A stretch of DNA of 7,056 bases from Ruminococcus flavefaciens (GCA_902796705.1 CADBQF010000245.1:1-7056), one strand, 5' to 3'; counted from the stretch's first letter, positions 1 through 7,030 are shown. Notes: generated from the letters alone by a model not told the origin. Translations and numbers: made by a program.

Positions 1-198
1 GCAGCATCTTATAAGTATTTTGACGATATCTGCCGTTTTTCGTGCCGGAGTGAGCCTTTCCTGACTTTTGCCGCAGTGATTGCAGAACGCAGAGCCGTCT
101 TCGAGCTTCACTCCGCAGTGTATGCAGCGGTTTTTGCTCTCCGCTTTGATAGTCATATCTCCGATCTCTTGTGTCATTTTCCATGTTTTCTTCTCCAT
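1..198 (-). CDS. Zinc-ribbon protein, N-terminal part (cut by window edge)
   Basis: This is the first 66 codons of a minus-strand gene that runs off the left edge; there is no stop inside the window. It starts at the ATG at 198-196, preceded by AAAGGAG with an 8-base gap and, further up, by a near-consensus promoter. Residues 25-43 contain two CxxCG knuckles (Cys25, Cys28, Cys39, Cys42) with ten residues between the pairs, the pattern of a small structural zinc ribbon that binds one Zn2+. The first 20 residues are polar and charged. After the ribbon come basic residues and the start of a more hydrophobic stretch (IVKILI), which could lead into a membrane segment, but the window ends there. 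Such ribbons occur at the N-terminus of many Firmicute membrane or regulatory proteins, so no specific function can be given. The gene is divergent from lon. Later ATGs at codons 8 and 15 lack as good a ribosome binding site. Confidence 0.75.
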   Translation of the reverse strand, partial: MEKKTWKMTQEIGDMTIKAESKNRCIHCGVKLEDGSAFCNHCGKSQERLTPARKTADIVKILIRCC

Positions 199-228
199 CT
201 GATGCTCTCCTTTCCGGATATTTATATT

Positions 229-257
229 ATTATATCATATTTTTATCAAGAAGTCAA
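229..257 (-). promoter_or_regulatory. Sigma-A promoter for the zinc-ribbon gene
   Basis: Reading the minus strand, TTGACT (257-252) is followed after exactly 17 bases by a perfect TATAAT (234-229). The start codon lies about 30 bases beyond the -10 box, leaving a short leader with an AAAGGAG ribosome binding site. It stands back to back with the lon promoter, roughly 90 bases away. The match to the housekeeping consensus is direct; activity is inferred. Confidence 0.72.
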
Positions 258-324
258 ATGCTTTTGTGAAATTCCACTTACTACGGCGGATTTTGTGCTG
301 CTTCTGAGAGGTCAAAATATCCTC

Positions 325-353
325 TTGCTTTTTTTTATTATATATAGTATAAT
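325..353 (+). promoter_or_regulatory. Sigma-A promoter for lon (and probably engB-lysA)
   Basis: TTGCTT (325-330) and a perfect TATAAT (348-353) are separated by 17 bases of AT-rich sequence. Transcription would begin near 360, giving a leader of about 43 bases before the lon ATG at 403. A single GGTCAAA (310-316) lies just upstream of the -35 box. It matches one half of the CtsR heat-shock operator, but the second half-site is missing, and no CIRCE element is visible. Confidence 0.7.
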
Positions 354-402
354 AGTATTGCCGGAATGTGCCGGCGTTATTGAAAGAAATGTGGTGATAA
401 AT

Positions 403-2748
403 ATGGAACAGACGATAAAGAGCGATAAGAACACTGAACCCGATAACACTTTGTATACGATCGCTATGAGAGGTCTCGTCGCCTTTCCTAAAATGGTGAT
501 GCACTTCGATGTTGCCCGTGACAAGTCGGTCAAGGCTATCGAGAAAGCTCTCAAGGACAACGGGAAGCTCTTCCTTGTTACTCAGCATGAAGCTTATGTT
601 GAGAACCCGAAGGCTTCTGATCTGTATAAGGTAGGCGTTGTCGCTGAGATACGTCAGGTACTCAAACTGCCGGATAATATCATGAAAGTCCTCGTTGAGG
701 GCGTTTACAAGGCTAACCTCGTCAGACTCATCGACGACGGCGATGCCCTCCGTGCAGAAGTCAAACGCACTCCTACTTATTCAAGAGCAAAAATAGACGA
801 AGTAGAAGCCGAAGCTCTCATGCGTTCAGTCAAGGACGTTTTTGAGAGATATGCTTCATATTTCCCGAAGATGCCGAAGGAACTCCTCGCTTCTGTTATA
901 GATCAGGATTCCCCGGTAAAACTCTTTGAAGCTGTTACATTCAATTGCAGCCTCAATTACCGTGACAAGCAGACTCTCCTTGAAGAGTCCAACATAATAA
1001 ACAAGCTCTCCGTACTCTTCGCCTGCCTTTCGTCAGAAGTCGAGATACTCGAACTTGAGAACCTCATCAACGAGCAGACCAAGAACAGTATCGATAAAGG
1101 TCAGAAAGAGTATTACCTCCGTGAACAGCTCCGTGTCATTCAGGAACAGCTCGGTGAGGACGAAGATGACGCTATCGGCTATATCACTGATATAATGGAG
1201 CTTAAAACAGACGAGAAGAGCAAGGAAAAACTCATAAAGGAAGCCGACAAGCTCTCAAAGCTCCCCCCTTCGTCGCAGGAGGCTTTCGTCATCAAGAATT
1301 ACCTTGATACCGTCCTCGACCTGCCGTGGGGAAAATATACCAAGGCAAAGCTCTCTATGGAAAAGGCTGAGGCTGTCCTCGAAAAGGATCACTACGGCCT
1401 TAAAAAGGTCAAGGAGAGGATACTCGAATTCCTCGCTGTCCATATGCTAAATCCGGAGATAAAGGGACAGATAATCTGTCTCGCAGGCCCTCCCGGTATA
1501 GGAAAGACTTCTATCGCAAAATCAGTTGCCAAAGCTATGGGACGCAAGTATGCAAGAGTCTCCCTCGGCGGTGTGCGTGATGAAGCAGACATCAGAGGTC
1601 ACAGAAAAACTTATGTCGGTGCTATGCCCGGACGTGTCATAACTGCTATCCAGCAGGCAGGTTCGTGCAATCCGCTCATTCTCTTTGATGAGATAGACAA
1701 GCTTTGCAGCGATATAAAGGGCGATCCGTCGTCAGCTATGCTCGAAGTCCTCGACAGCGAGCAGAACAACGCTTTCAGGGATCATTTCTTAGAGATACCG
1801 TTCGATCTCAGCAAGGCTGTTTTCATCACGACGGCAAATAATATTTCCGCTATCCCCGGCCCGCTCCTCGACAGAATGGAAGTCATCGAACTGCCCAGCT
1901 ATACGGCAGAGGAAAAATTCCACATCGCCAAGGAACATCTTATCCCGAAACAGCTCAAGGAACACGGCCTCAAAGCTTCTCAGCTCAAAATAAACGATGC
2001 CGCTATAAACGATATCGTACAGTATTACACAAAGGAAGCCGGCGTGCGTTCGCTCGAAAGGCTCATCGCCTCTATCTGCCGCAAGACTGCGAGAAAGATC
2101 GCATCAGGCGAGGCAAAGAAGATAACTGTCAAGCCCGCTGACCTCAACGCTTTCCTCGGTATAAAGAAGTACCTTCCCGACCTCTCCTCAAAGAAAGATC
2201 AGGTCGGAGTCGTCAACGGCCTTGCATGGACATCAGTAGGCGGCGTGCTTATGCCGCTCGAAGTCCTCGTCCTCGACGGAACAGGCAAGATAGAAGTTAC
2301 CGGCTCGCTCGGCGACGTGATGAAGGAAAGTGCAAAGATCGCCGTCAGCTACGTAAGGAGCATCGCTGAAAAATACGGCATAGATCCGGAATTCCACACG
2401 AACAAGGATATACATATCCATGCCCCGGAAGGTGCAGTTCCGAAAGACGGCCCGTCAGCAGGCGTTACGATGACTACTGCCCTCGTATCTGCTCTCTCTG
2501 GTATCCCGGTAAGAGCAGATGTCGCTATGACAGGCGAGATAACTCTCCACGGAAAAGTCCTCCCTATCGGCGGTCTCCGTGAAAAGACAATGGCTGCTTA
2601 CAAGGCTGATATAAAGACTGTTATCATACCGTCGGCAAACAAGCCCGATCTTGAAGAAGTCGATGACGCTGTAAAGTCGGCTTTAAGCTTCGTTTATGCA
2701 GAGGAGCTTACGACCGTTCTCGATACGGCTCTCGTTAAGAAAAAATAA
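403..2748 (+). CDS. lon: ATP-dependent protease Lon (LonA type)
   Basis: Lon is a soluble hexameric AAA+ serine protease that unfolds and degrades damaged and some regulatory proteins. The 781-residue product has the full family layout: an N-terminal substrate-binding domain (about 10-210), a coiled region with the conserved KEYYLREQL segment near 234-242, an AAA+ module, and a C-terminal protease domain (about 590-775). The Walker A motif GPPGIGKT is at 362-369, Walker B LILFDEID at 425-432 and the sensor-1 region TTANN at 476-480. The catalytic dyad is Ser685 (in PKDGPSAG) and Lys728 (in GGLREK), 43 residues apart as in E. coli Lon. The frame is open upstream to 76, but I chose ATG 403: it gives the normal family length, lies just after a strong promoter, has GGTG six bases upstream, and avoids overlapping the divergent gene. 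engB follows after 21 bases, an arrangement also seen in Bacillus (lonA-ysxC). Confidence 0.97.
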   Translation: MEQTIKSDKNTEPDNTLYTIAMRGLVAFPKMVMHFDVARDKSVKAIEKALKDNGKLFLVTQHEAYVENPKASDLYKVGVVAEIRQVLKLPDNIMKVLVEGVYKANLVRLIDDGDALRAEVKRTPTYSRAKIDEVEAEALMRSVKDVFERYASYFPKMPKELLASVIDQDSPVKLFEAVTFNCSLNYRDKQTLLEESNIINKLSVLFACLSSEVEILELENLINEQTKNSIDKGQKEYYLREQLRVIQEQLGEDEDDAIGYITDIMELKTDEKSKEKLIKEADKLSKLPPSSQEAFVIKNYLDTVLDLPWGKYTKAKLSMEKAEAVLEKDHYGLKKVKERILEFLAVHMLNPEIKGQIICLAGPPGIGKTSIAKSVAKAMGRKYARVSLGGVRDEADIRGHRKTYVGAMPGRVITAIQQAGSCNPLILFDEIDKLCSDIKGDPSSAMLEVLDSEQNNAFRDHFLEIPFDLSKAVFITTANNISAIPGPLLDRMEVIELPSYTAEEKFHIAKEHLIPKQLKEHGLKASQLKINDAAINDIVQYYTKEAGVRSLERLIASICRKTARKIASGEAKKITVKPADLNAFLGIKKYLPDLSSKKDQVGVVNGLAWTSVGGVLMPLEVLVLDGTGKIEVTGSLGDVMKESAKIAVSYVRSIAEKYGIDPEFHTNKDIHIHAPEGAVPKDGPSAGVTMTTALVSALSGIPVRADVAMTGEITLHGKVLPIGGLREKTMAAYKADIKTVIIPSANKPDLEEVDDAVKSALSFVYAEELTTVLDTALVKKK

Positions 2749-2756
2749 ACACAGAA

Positions 2757-2768
2757 GGAGATATCTCC
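2757..2768 (+). promoter_or_regulatory. engB ribosome binding site inside a perfect palindrome
   Basis: The engB Shine-Dalgarno sequence AGAAGGAG (2753-2760) ends in GGAG, which is the left half of the perfect 12-base palindrome GGAGATATCTCC. In the mRNA, GGAG could pair with CTCC across an ATAT loop and partly hide the ribosome binding site. The start codon is GTG at 2770, nine bases after GGAG, which confirms this start. The stem is only 4 bp, so any effect would be mild. Together with the weaker GTG start it could keep EngB output below that of Lon from the same transcript; this is inference. Confidence 0.5.
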
Positions 2769-2769
2769 A

Positions 2770-3387
2770 GTGAAGCTCAATTACAATAAGGCGGAATTCA
2801 CCGCCGCATACGGTAAATTTTCCCAGATACCGCCGCCGGAACGCATAGAGATAGCCTTCGCCGGTCACTCGAACGTCGGCAAGTCTACTCTCATAAACAA
2901 GCTGTTCAACCGCAAGAACCTCGCAAGAGTAAGCTCTGTTCCCGGAAAGACAGCTACCATAAATTTCTACGGACTCGAAAATATCTACTTTGTCGATCTC
3001 CCCGGTTACGGCTACGCTAAAGTATCCAAATCAGAAAAAGAACGCTGGTCAGGTCTTATCGAGGGATATCTCAGCTCTGACAGAGATATCCGGCTGGTGT
3101 TCATGCTGGTGGATATGCGGCACGCTCCGACAAAGGACGATGTACACATGATAAATTACCTGATAGATACCGAGATGCCGTTCGTTCTCGTCCTCACAAA
3201 GGCTGACAAGCTCAAAAAGACAGAACGTGAAAAGCGTCTTGAAGCTTTCAGGACAGAGATACCGTGTTTCGATGATATCCACTCTGTCCCGTTCTCGTCG
3301 ATGACTTATGAGGGAGTGGAGGAACTCCGCAGCATCGTGGAGGATATCGCTGATGATACAGCCGACAATGGCGTCGCTGTTGAATAA
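2770..3387 (+). CDS. engB: Ribosome biogenesis GTP-binding protein EngB/YsxC (YihA)
   Basis: EngB is a small cytoplasmic Ras-like GTPase needed for late assembly of the 50S ribosomal subunit, and it is essential in many bacteria. The 205-residue product is a typical length for the family and shows all the core GTP-binding motifs: G1 GHSNVGKST (32-40), G3 DLPGYG (76-81), G4 TKAD (143-146) and G5 SSM (176-178). The segment RVSSVPGKT (53-61), just after G1, covers the switch I/G2 region and is characteristic of the EngB branch of TrmE-Era-EngA-EngB-like GTPases. Translation starts at GTG 2770 after AGAAGGAG. The C-terminus ends in a short acidic tail. The gene sits 21 bases after lon and 24 before lysA, so cotranscription from the lon promoter is likely. 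Confidence 0.96.
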   Translation: MKLNYNKAEFTAAYGKFSQIPPPERIEIAFAGHSNVGKSTLINKLFNRKNLARVSSVPGKTATINFYGLENIYFVDLPGYGYAKVSKSEKERWSGLIEGYLSSDRDIRLVFMLVDMRHAPTKDDVHMINYLIDTEMPFVLVLTKADKLKKTEREKRLEAFRTEIPCFDDIHSVPFSSMTYEGVEELRSIVEDIADDTADNGVAVE

Positions 3388-3411
3388 ATTTATCCGAAAG
3401 GACTGTTTAAA

Positions 3412-4710
3412 ATGTTTGTATCCGAAAATCTTGGCATCAATGAAAAAGGACATCTGACAGCCGGCGGTATGGATACTGTTGAACTCGCTCAGCAGTACGG
3501 GACTCCGCTCTATGTCATGGACGAACAGGTGGTTCGCAGCACGCTCCGCCGTTTCCACGACAGCATCAACAGATTCTACGACGGAAAAGGAAGCGTCCAC
3601 TATGCGAGCAAGGCTTTCTCCTGCATGGAGATGTGCCGTATAGTCGCAAGCGAGGGCGACGGACTTGACGCTGTTTCTATCGGTGAGCTTTATACTGCTC
3701 TCAAAGCCGGCTTCCCTATGGAGAAAGTCGGATTCCACGGCAATAACAAGACAGATGAGGAACTCTCATTCGCTCTTGAAACAGGTGTAGGTCATATCAT
3801 CGTTGACAATATCAGCGAACTTCACAGACTTGAAAAGATAGCTGCTGAAAAGAATACGGTTCCGCACATCATGTTCCGCATCAAGCCCGGCATAGACGCT
3901 CATACACACGATTTCGTAAAGACAGGCCAGATCGACAGCAAGTTCGGTTTTGCCCTTGAAACAGGCGAAGCTCTTGCCGCTGTAAAGGAAGCTCTCGCTT
4001 GCAGCAATGTGAAACTCACCGGAGTACACTGCCATATCGGTTCACAGATATTCGATATAGCTCCGTTTGAGGAAGCTGCAAGAGTAATGCTCGGCTTCAT
4101 CGCTGAGATAAAGAAAGAGACAGGCTATGAGATAACAGAACTCAACCTCGGCGGCGGATTCGGAATAAAGTACCTCAACGAGCATGATCCCGTTCCTTTC
4201 GAGACATACCTCGAAAAAGTATCGGCTGTAGTCAAGGAAGAATGCAGCCGTCTCGGTATTGCCCGCCCGTTCATCTACATAGAGCCGGGCAGATCGGTAG
4301 CTGCTCCTGCCGGTATCACTCTCTACACCGTCGGTGCAAGAAAAGAGATACCCAACATAAGGACTTATATCTCCGTTGACGGCGGTATGGCTGATTCTCC
4401 GAGATATATCCTCTACGGCTCTGAGTACGAGGCTATCGTCGCAAACAAGGCTTCGCAGGAACGCAGCGAGAAAGTCACTATCGCCGGAAAATGCTGTGAG
4501 AGCGGCGACCTCATCGGTGAGAATATGTCGCTCCAGCACGCTGAATCAGGCGATATCATCGCTGTTTGTGCAACAGGTGCCTACAACTATTCAATGTCAT
4601 CGAACTACAACAGGCTACAGAAACCGGCTGTTGTGTTCATCAACAACGGTGAGTCACGCATCGCTGTAAAGCGTGAGACTCTCGACGATATTATCAGGAA
4701 CGATATCTGA
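3412..4710 (+). CDS. lysA: Diaminopimelate decarboxylase
   Basis: LysA removes CO2 from meso-diaminopimelate to give L-lysine, the last step of the bacterial lysine pathway, using pyridoxal phosphate in the cytoplasm as a dimer. The 432-residue protein matches the family length and the alanine-racemase-like fold type III layout. The PLP lysine is Lys67 in YASKAF. HIGSQ is at 208-212, the phosphate-binding GGGFG at 247-251 and EPGR at 291-294. The C-terminal beta domain carries CESGD (362-366), whose cysteine comes from the partner subunit, and Tyr391 in GAYNYSMSS. The residues before CESGD are GKC, where GP plus a non-cysteine residue is commoner; this is probably harmless. The ATG at 3412 follows AAAGGA by nine bases. 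No lysine riboswitch precedes it, and expression probably comes from the lon promoter. An ornithine or carboxynorspermidine decarboxylase is less likely given the CESGD and HIGSQ motifs. Confidence 0.96.
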   Translation: MFVSENLGINEKGHLTAGGMDTVELAQQYGTPLYVMDEQVVRSTLRRFHDSINRFYDGKGSVHYASKAFSCMEMCRIVASEGDGLDAVSIGELYTALKAGFPMEKVGFHGNNKTDEELSFALETGVGHIIVDNISELHRLEKIAAEKNTVPHIMFRIKPGIDAHTHDFVKTGQIDSKFGFALETGEALAAVKEALACSNVKLTGVHCHIGSQIFDIAPFEEAARVMLGFIAEIKKETGYEITELNLGGGFGIKYLNEHDPVPFETYLEKVSAVVKEECSRLGIARPFIYIEPGRSVAAPAGITLYTVGARKEIPNIRTYISVDGGMADSPRYILYGSEYEAIVANKASQERSEKVTIAGKCCESGDLIGENMSLQHAESGDIIAVCATGAYNYSMSSNYNRLQKPAVVFINNGESRIAVKRETLDDIIRNDI

Positions 4711-4717
4711 TGAACTC

Positions 4718-4747
4718 CCCTGCACTGAATATTTCCTCAGTGCAGGG
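4718..4747 (+). other. Perfect 11-bp inverted repeat after lysA
   Basis: CCCTGCACTGA (4718-4728) and TCAGTGCAGGG (4737-4747) are exact reverse complements around an 8-base loop, starting eight bases after the lysA stop. The hairpin would be stable in RNA. No T-tract follows on either strand, so it is not a standard intrinsic terminator. The next gene's ribosome binding site begins about 18 bases further on. Possible roles are 3'-end protection or processing of the lon-engB-lysA transcript, weak termination, or an operator-like site for the next gene. The sequence does not decide between them. Confidence 0.6.
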
Positions 4748-4777
4748 TGAACTATTGTATTCTACAGGAGTATTTCT

Positions 4778-5701
4778 ATGGCAAATAATAATAACGATCT
4801 CCCCGAAAACAGAACAGCCGGTGACGATGACGAAAAGCTCGATATCACAAAAAGCGTCTTCCAGGTGAGCCGTGAGATGCAGGCTCAGAAACAGGCTGAA
4901 CTTGCCGAAAAACAGCGTGAGATCGAACGTCAGTACCAGGAACGTGAAAAACAGAAGCGTGAAGCATACGAAAAAAAGATACGTGAGGAACGCATCGAAC
5001 TCATGAGGCTCAAACAGGGGCTTATCGAGGAGAGCGAAACTATCCACGAGGAACACGAGGAAGAGAGAAAGCTCACCGCATGGCAGAAGATCGGCAATTT
5101 CTTCTATCATAACAAGTGGTGGCTCGGCATAGGTACGTTTCTTACTGTAATGATCGTATTCCTCATATACAATCTCCTCTCACGCCCCGATCCGGATATG
5201 ATCGTCCTCGTGCTGTGCGATAATGACTCTATCGGAAATTCCTCGCAGTTCGAGACTTACCTCGAAACTTTCGCTGACGATTTCAACGAGAATGACGAAG
5301 TAATGGTATCCACCTATTATATCCCCTACAAGGACAATGCCTATGTGAATTATCAGTCAGGCGTTGATACGAAGCTCACAACAGAACTCCAGTCGGCTGA
5401 TGCTGTGATCGTTCTCGGCGGAGACAATATAAATGAAATGCTCGCTCCTGACCAGACGCTCGTTGACCTCTCGGAATATTTTCCGGACGATCCGCATATA
5501 AAAGGTTACGGCTATTACCTGAAAGATACGGACTTTGCCGAAAAACTCGGAATAGATCCGGAGCTTGTCACCGATGACCTCTATCTCGGTCTTCGCAAGC
5601 CAAGAGATCTCCTGTATTCAAGCAAGGAAGAACTGCAAAAAACTTTCGACCGTGATATCGTCGTTTTTGAAAAACTCATAAACGACCTTTCCGCAGAATG
5701 A
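4778..5701 (+). CDS. Single-pass membrane protein with cytoplasmic coiled coil, function unknown
   Basis: I do not recognise this 307-residue protein. Its start is secure: AGGAG lies seven bases before ATG 4778. It has three parts. Residues 1-30 are polar and acidic. Residues 32-98 are almost entirely Glu, Lys, Arg and Gln with spaced Leu, Ile and Ala, which predicts a long charged helix or coiled coil. One membrane helix (about 114-134) follows the aromatic, basic stretch FFYHNKWW, so the N-terminus should be cytoplasmic. Residues 135-307 would lie outside the membrane. They alternate hydrophobic strands (MIVLVLCDND, ADAVIVLGGDN) with helices, suggesting an alpha/beta domain perhaps like a solute-binding fold; this is a guess from pattern only. 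No catalytic motif, lipobox or sorting signal is seen. It follows lysA after 67 bases containing a hairpin; no promoter of its own is evident, so read-through from the upstream operon is possible. Confidence 0.85.
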   Translation: MANNNNDLPENRTAGDDDEKLDITKSVFQVSREMQAQKQAELAEKQREIERQYQEREKQKREAYEKKIREERIELMRLKQGLIEESETIHEEHEEERKLTAWQKIGNFFYHNKWWLGIGTFLTVMIVFLIYNLLSRPDPDMIVLVLCDNDSIGNSSQFETYLETFADDFNENDEVMVSTYYIPYKDNAYVNYQSGVDTKLTTELQSADAVIVLGGDNINEMLAPDQTLVDLSEYFPDDPHIKGYGYYLKDTDFAEKLGIDPELVTDDLYLGLRKPRDLLYSSKEELQKTFDRDIVVFEKLINDLSAE

Positions 5702-5751
5702 TATACTGGCATATTGCCTATATTTTGATGATCTGATGTGATTTTTTCCAC

Positions 5752-5780
5752 TTTACTTTTCTGGAAATATATGATAGAAT
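5752..5780 (+). promoter_or_regulatory. Sigma-A promoter with extended -10 for the SGNH hydrolase gene
   Basis: TTTACT (5752-5757) and TAGAAT (5775-5780) are 17 bases apart, and TGA directly before the -10 box gives the extended -10 (TGn) form. Transcription would start near 5787, about 35 bases before the ATG at 5822. It lies in the 120-base spacer after the membrane-protein gene, so the hydrolase can probably be transcribed on its own. No clear terminator for the preceding gene is visible in the spacer. Confidence 0.65.
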
Positions 5781-5821
5781 AATAATAACGTTCAATATCA
5801 ATAAATACAGGAAGTGTGACA

Positions 5822-6922
5822 ATGAAAAGCAAAATTATCAATTTCATAAAAAGTCCGTGGCTGTCAGCCGTTCTCGTCATAATATGTCTGACCGTTGTTA
5901 TGTGGGCTGTGTCAAATAAAAAGCAGGCCAAAAGTCTCGGCGGCGTTACTGCTCCGATTACGGCAGAAGTCCAGCCTTCTTCATCTTCACAGGAAGAGTC
6001 ATCGTCCGGAGATCCGTCAGTCTCGTCAACACAGACAAAGTCCAAAAACACAAAAGGCTCATCTTCAACTACTACAACAGCCGTTTCTGCTTCATCAGAA
6101 GAAAGCACAACTGTCCCCTACGGTACACAGGCTCCTGTGACAAAGCCTCCGATGATGGAGGGCGGCCACGAACCGACTTCAAAGACAACTGCTCCTTCCG
6201 GAGAAAATAATCAGCCCGGTCAGGAAACTCCGGCAGAGACAACTACTACTGCCGCAACTGAAAAACCGCACGCTCCTTCAACAAGCAGCAATTATACTCC
6301 TGCAGGTGTTTCTCCCAACAGTGATTTCTACCAGAGCAGACTTGCTGTAGCAGGCGACTCTATCGCATACGGCTACAATGTATACGGCCTTATCCCGAAT
6401 GAACACAATATCGCCCGTGAATCCGTTTCTCTGTGGAATCTTGATTATTTCACATTCAACTACGGATACGGCGAAATCGGAATGATCGACGCTATCGACT
6501 ACGTTCACCCCAAGCTCCTGCTCATGTCAATGGGTATGAACGATGTAAATATGTCTACCGCAGATTCATTTGCAATGAAGTACAACAGCCTCGTAAATCA
6601 GGTGCTTGAACGTGTTCCCGATACGAATATCGTTATATGCGGTATCACTCCTGTCGGTGCTTATACCGGATTCACAACGAATGAGACTATCATGTCATTC
6701 AATTCAGCTCTCCGTGATATGGTCGATAAAATGAACAATGACCGTGTTTACTTCTTCGATCCGTATTCGGTTCTCGCAAACGAATATTCAACTCTGAGAG
6801 ACGACTGCTCCGGCGGCGACGGTATCCACCTCCAGTCACACTGCTATACCGATATACTCACAGCTATTTTCAGCTACCTCGACACAACTCCCGTAAAGGA
6901 ACACATCGAAGCTTCAGAATAA
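5822..6922 (+). CDS. Membrane-anchored SGNH/GDSL-type hydrolase
   Basis: This 366-residue protein is predicted to be held outside the membrane by an uncleaved signal anchor. Residues 1-12 are basic and 13-31 form one hydrophobic helix with no lipobox. Residues about 45-165 are a low-complexity linker rich in Ser, Thr, Pro, Glu and Gln, with runs of Ser and Thr. The catalytic domain covers about 168-360. It has block I GDS at 178-180 (nucleophile Ser180), block III GMND at 238-241 (oxyanion Asn240) and block V DGIH at 333-336 (Asp333 and His336), so the triad is complete. Block II is not clear. SGNH enzymes are esterases or lipases; an extracellular one in a gut-type Firmicute could remove acetyl or acyl groups from wall or plant polysaccharide, but no substrate can be named. 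I prefer ATG 5822 over GTG 5816 because AGGA ends nine bases before the ATG and only three before the GTG. Confidence 0.9.
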   Translation: MKSKIINFIKSPWLSAVLVIICLTVVMWAVSNKKQAKSLGGVTAPITAEVQPSSSSQEESSSGDPSVSSTQTKSKNTKGSSSTTTTAVSASSEESTTVPYGTQAPVTKPPMMEGGHEPTSKTTAPSGENNQPGQETPAETTTTAATEKPHAPSTSSNYTPAGVSPNSDFYQSRLAVAGDSIAYGYNVYGLIPNEHNIARESVSLWNLDYFTFNYGYGEIGMIDAIDYVHPKLLLMSMGMNDVNMSTADSFAMKYNSLVNQVLERVPDTNIVICGITPVGAYTGFTTNETIMSFNSALRDMVDKMNNDRVYFFDPYSVLANEYSTLRDDCSGGDGIHLQSHCYTDILTAIFSYLDTTPVKEHIEASE

Positions 6923-6924
6923 CC

Positions 6925-6947
6925 AAAAACAGCCTGCTGTCAGGCTG
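6925..6947 (-). terminator. Intrinsic terminator reading on the minus strand
   Basis: On the minus strand, CAGCCTG, a 4-base loop and CAGGCTG form a perfect 7-bp stem (6947-6930) followed at once by TTTTT (6929-6925). This is the layout of a Rho-independent terminator for a gene entering from beyond the right edge. On the plus strand the hairpin begins seven bases after the SGNH stop codon but has no T-tract, so it would end plus-strand transcription poorly. Confidence 0.6.
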
Positions 6948-6975
6948 ATGCTCATAACGGAGTTTATGTCTTTTA

Positions 6976-7030
6976 TTGAGGGAAACCCTTTTGAAAAAGG
7001 GTTCTCCCTCAAACTCCCTTCCTAAAACTT
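6976..7030. repeat. Long imperfect hairpin, probable dispersed intergenic repeat
   Basis: Left arm 6976-6991 and right arm 6996-7012 pair over 16 bp with a single bulged C (7004) and a TGAA loop. Neither strand has a T-tract next to the stem, so it is not a normal terminator. The hairpin runs into CCCTTCC and AAAACTTT (to about 7030), a pyrimidine-rich to A-rich tail. From memory, similar GGGAAACCC/AAAGGGTT hairpins with such tails recur between genes in Ruminococcus-type genomes; this was not searched here. The true right border may lie outside the window. Confidence 0.5.

Noticed and set aside
310..316. GGTCAAA as a CtsR heat-shock operator for lon
   Set aside because: The CtsR site is a tandem of two heptamers spaced by three bases. 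Only one is present here, and the sequence at the second position does not match.
76..402. In-frame N-terminal extension of Lon by 109 residues
   Set aside because: The frame is open, but it overlaps the divergent gene and both promoters, does not resemble the Lon N-domain, and would start upstream of the lon promoter. ATG 403 gives the normal family length.
3049..3738. Long minus-strand open frame (229 codons) opposite engB and lysA
   Set aside because: It lies wholly opposite two strongly conserved genes plus their spacer, has no supporting motif, and is explained as a shadow of their codon usage.
4042..4539. Minus-strand open frame (165 codons) opposite lysA
   Set aside because: It is entirely antisense to conserved LysA motifs and shows no recognisable domain.
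5708..5726. GGCATATTGCC followed by TATATTTT as a terminator for the membrane-protein gene
   Set aside because: The stem is only 4 bp with a 3-base loop and mismatches next to it, too weak to call.
5816..5821. GTG at 5816 as the start of the SGNH hydrolase
   Set aside because: The AGGA ribosome binding site ends only three bases before it, while ATG 5822 has the usual nine-base spacing.
5581..6108. Minus-strand open frame (175 codons) spanning the spacer and the SGNH linker
   Set aside because: Its acidic low-complexity stretch is the antisense of the Ser/Thr-rich linker, and it runs through the SGNH promoter. No motif supports it.
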